From positions 1 through 64,000 of the forward strand of contig NZ_BAGN01000066.1 of assembly GCF_000308835.1 (NCBI RefSeq): a stretch of DNA of 64,000 bases. Reading direction: 5' to 3'. The notes under the pieces are model-generated. The model had not been told where the DNA came from. It ran no database searches and saw only the letters and a program-made list of their open reading frames with translations. Made by a program: the position numbers and the translations under genes. This DNA comes from Nocardia vinacea NBRC 16497. GTDB taxonomy: Bacteria > Actinomycetota > Actinomycetes > Mycobacteriales > Mycobacteriaceae. Positions 62,469-64,000 of this stretch are shown here, in pieces (positions within the stretch are counted from its first letter, which is position 1; every line of letters begins with the position of its first letter).

Positions 62469-63065
62469 AGCTGGCGCCTAACGTCTGAAGGAACTGGTGG
62501 AGTCTCGGCGATCGAGAAAAAGGCGCGAGAATCTTGTCTCGGAGCACAAAGAAAGGTCCGCCGAGTTTCTTTGCGAATGCGACCAGAGTCGAAGAATAAC
62601 GACAGCCTCCCCGCGGTCGAAACATTCGGCCAGACCATATGGACGGTCTGCTGCCACTAATGCCGAGGCGGGCGATGACTCAGCGCGAACAATGGCGACC
62701 GTAGCCAGCGTGAGCGGGCGGTGTCAACCCTGACGATTCGTCAGCGTTTACTTTCCGCAGGTAGAGGCGAAATAGTGAGGAACGCAACAGTGCCCCACCC
62801 GAAGGCATTAATCTGAAACGCACCTTGTTCGCTGATGGTCTGGCGAAATGTGCTATCCCCCAATGTCGCCCGCGGTCTCGGCGGGCAGCCGAGCCCACAG
62901 CGACCAGAAAATGTCAGCGGAAAACCGAAAGTTATTCGGGATTGGCAAATCGGGGCTAGACTCTGCCCGTATCGGTCGGATGTCCAGGGTCGATCCCGCC
63001 TGCGCGAGTTACTCCTGGGAGTGCAGACCCGAATTCGTCCGGTCATGGGTTCACAAGGAGACACA
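62469..63065. other. 597-base divergent gap between the P450 operon and the SGNH hydrolase
   Basis: No convincing gene was found; short frames lack ribosome sites and family similarity. The region is less GC-rich than the flanks. It contains an inverted repeat CTGACG-ATT-CGTCAG at 62730-62744, a possible operator for the operon. The right end carries AAGGAGACAC, the ribosome site for the SGNH gene. Confidence 0.45.
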
Positions 63066-63968
63066 ATGCAAGTTTTCGGCAGCTGGAACCACCTACTCGG
63101 AAAGGTGAGACCGGCGGTCGCCGCGGCCGCGATGGCAGTCGCGGCGAGCGCCGCTATCACCGGGCAAGCGAGCGCAGACCCGGCCGCGGACACCCACTAT
63201 GTGGCCCTCGGTGATTCCTTCGCCGCTGGCGCGGGCGTATTTCCACAAACAGAGCTCGCCACATGTTCACGCTCCGCGGTCAACTACCCGTCACTGGTCG
63301 CGAAGGAGCTCGGCGTCGCGACCTTCAAGGACGTCACTTGCGGCGGGGCCACGTTGGACGACCTCACGAGCCCCCAGCGCGGCGTCGTCTCCGGAACCGC
63401 CGCACCACAGTTCGATGCGCTGACACCGGACACCACCCTGGTGACAATGACCATGGGCGGCAACGATATCGGCCTGGCGAAGCAGGCCCTGCTGTGCGGA
63501 AATCTCCTGCCGGAGCCCCACGGCACGTCATGCGCGGACACCTTCACGGCGAACGGTGTGGACACTTTCGCGGAACGGACCAAGGCCCTGGCACCCGTCT
63601 ACGGCACCGCGATCGATGAAATCCGCTCGCGTGCACCCGAAGCCACGATCGTGATCGTCGGGTATCCGACCGCCTCGCGCGCGGGTGCATGCCCGGCGCA
63701 ACAGCCCGCCTGGCCGCGCGACGCCGACTACCTCCAGGACGTGCTGGTCAACCTCAATACACTGCTGCGCGACGTCTCGGCCGCACACGGCGCGATCTTC
63801 GTCGACACCGCCACCTCCAGCATCGGACACGATATGTGCGCCGCGCCCGACCAGCAGTGGATCAACGGTCTCATCCCCTCGCTGTCGACTCCATCCGTTG
63901 TCCCGCTGCACCCCAACACCTTCGGTGAGCAGAACATCGCACAGCAGGTTGTCGCCGCACTGCGATGA
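63066..63968 (+). CDS. secreted SGNH hydrolase (esterase/lipase)
   Basis: A 300-residue exported esterase. Signal peptide MQVFGSWNHLLGKVRPAVAA with a typical ASA-D cleavage near residue 38. The SGNH blocks are clear: block I GDSFAAGAGV (Ser), block II GGATLDDL (Gly), block III MGGNDIGL (Asn) and block V PLHPNTFGE with the His. Six cysteines probably form three disulfides, as in Streptomyces SGNH lipases. AAGGAG lies 5 bases upstream of the ATG at 63066. A perfect palindrome follows at the window edge. Confidence 0.91.
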   Translation: MQVFGSWNHLLGKVRPAVAAAAMAVAASAAITGQASADPAADTHYVALGDSFAAGAGVFPQTELATCSRSAVNYPSLVAKELGVATFKDVTCGGATLDDLTSPQRGVVSGTAAPQFDALTPDTTLVTMTMGGNDIGLAKQALLCGNLLPEPHGTSCADTFTANGVDTFAERTKALAPVYGTAIDEIRSRAPEATIVIVGYPTASRAGACPAQQPAWPRDADYLQDVLVNLNTLLRDVSAAHGAIFVDTATSSIGHDMCAAPDQQWINGLIPSLSTPSVVPLHPNTFGEQNIAQQVVAALR

Positions 63969-63978
63969 GATCGCGGCG

Positions 63979-64000
63979 CTGGGCGCGGTACCGCGCCCAG
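63979..64000. terminator. perfect palindrome, probable terminator of the SGNH gene
   Basis: A 22-base perfect palindrome built on CTGGGCGCG with a GTAC centre begins 10 bases after the SGNH stop and runs to the window end. A T-tract cannot be checked because the sequence ends. Confidence 0.5.

Overview
The window is high-GC actinobacterial chromosome, most likely Nocardia or a close mycolate-producing relative. The evidence is an antigen-85-type mycolyl esterase, a LytR-CpsA-Psr ligase, an L,D-transpeptidase lipoprotein, mycothiol-dependent formaldehyde dehydrogenase, a wax ester synthase/DGAT, a PimE-like GT87 mannosyltransferase, and a DevS-like kinase end beside universal stress proteins. 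No rRNA, tRNA, CRISPR array or insertion sequence was recognised. All assignments come from reading motifs and translated proteins; no database search was run.

Layout. 1-4835: end of a DevS/DosT-like kinase, two tandem universal stress proteins, a PAP2-type membrane phosphatase and an AI-2E exporter. 4966-13905: hydroxyacyl-CoA dehydrogenase, a Gln-rich secreted peptide, an XRE regulator facing a coupled clpP pair (one subunit has Ala in place of the catalytic Ser), a large unknown membrane protein, a TPP enzyme with a hemerythrin stub, and a serine hydrolase. 13906-15266 is a gene graveyard: an internally deleted udgX, a GH15 tail, and an SDR gene stopped by an in-frame TGA. 15350-19612: a nucleotidyltransferase/BON/phosphoesterase/lipoprotein run, then a TetR regulator and flavin monooxygenase that share repeated palindromic operators.

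20133-22785 is an ATP-synthase locus holding only membrane-sector genes (atpI, a, c, b and a b' that stops where the mycobacterial b-delta fusion would begin delta). No F1 gene follows; a Mut7-C nuclease-like gene comes next. 23685-26003: a HutC-like repressor and an NCS1 permease with an operator inside the promoter. 26108-33773: small and decayed genes, a mannosyltransferase, a DUF2637-like protein, an adenine deaminase-like enzyme and an MFS permease. 33927-49068: mostly single housekeeping or detoxification enzymes (mscR plus MBL hydrolase, PpnP, sirtuin, YceI, LLM oxidoreductase) and a second TetR/MFS efflux pair. 49298-54947: cell-envelope genes (LCP, Ldt) and a secreted CocE-type hydrolase.

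62468-55138 is a tightly packed reverse-strand operon: P450, WS/DGAT, Baeyer-Villiger-type monooxygenase, asparagine synthetase, second P450. It has no PKS or NRPS core and looks like a compact pathway for oxidising, amidating and acylating a small molecule or lipid. This operon and the F0-only locus are the best candidates for undescribed systems here.
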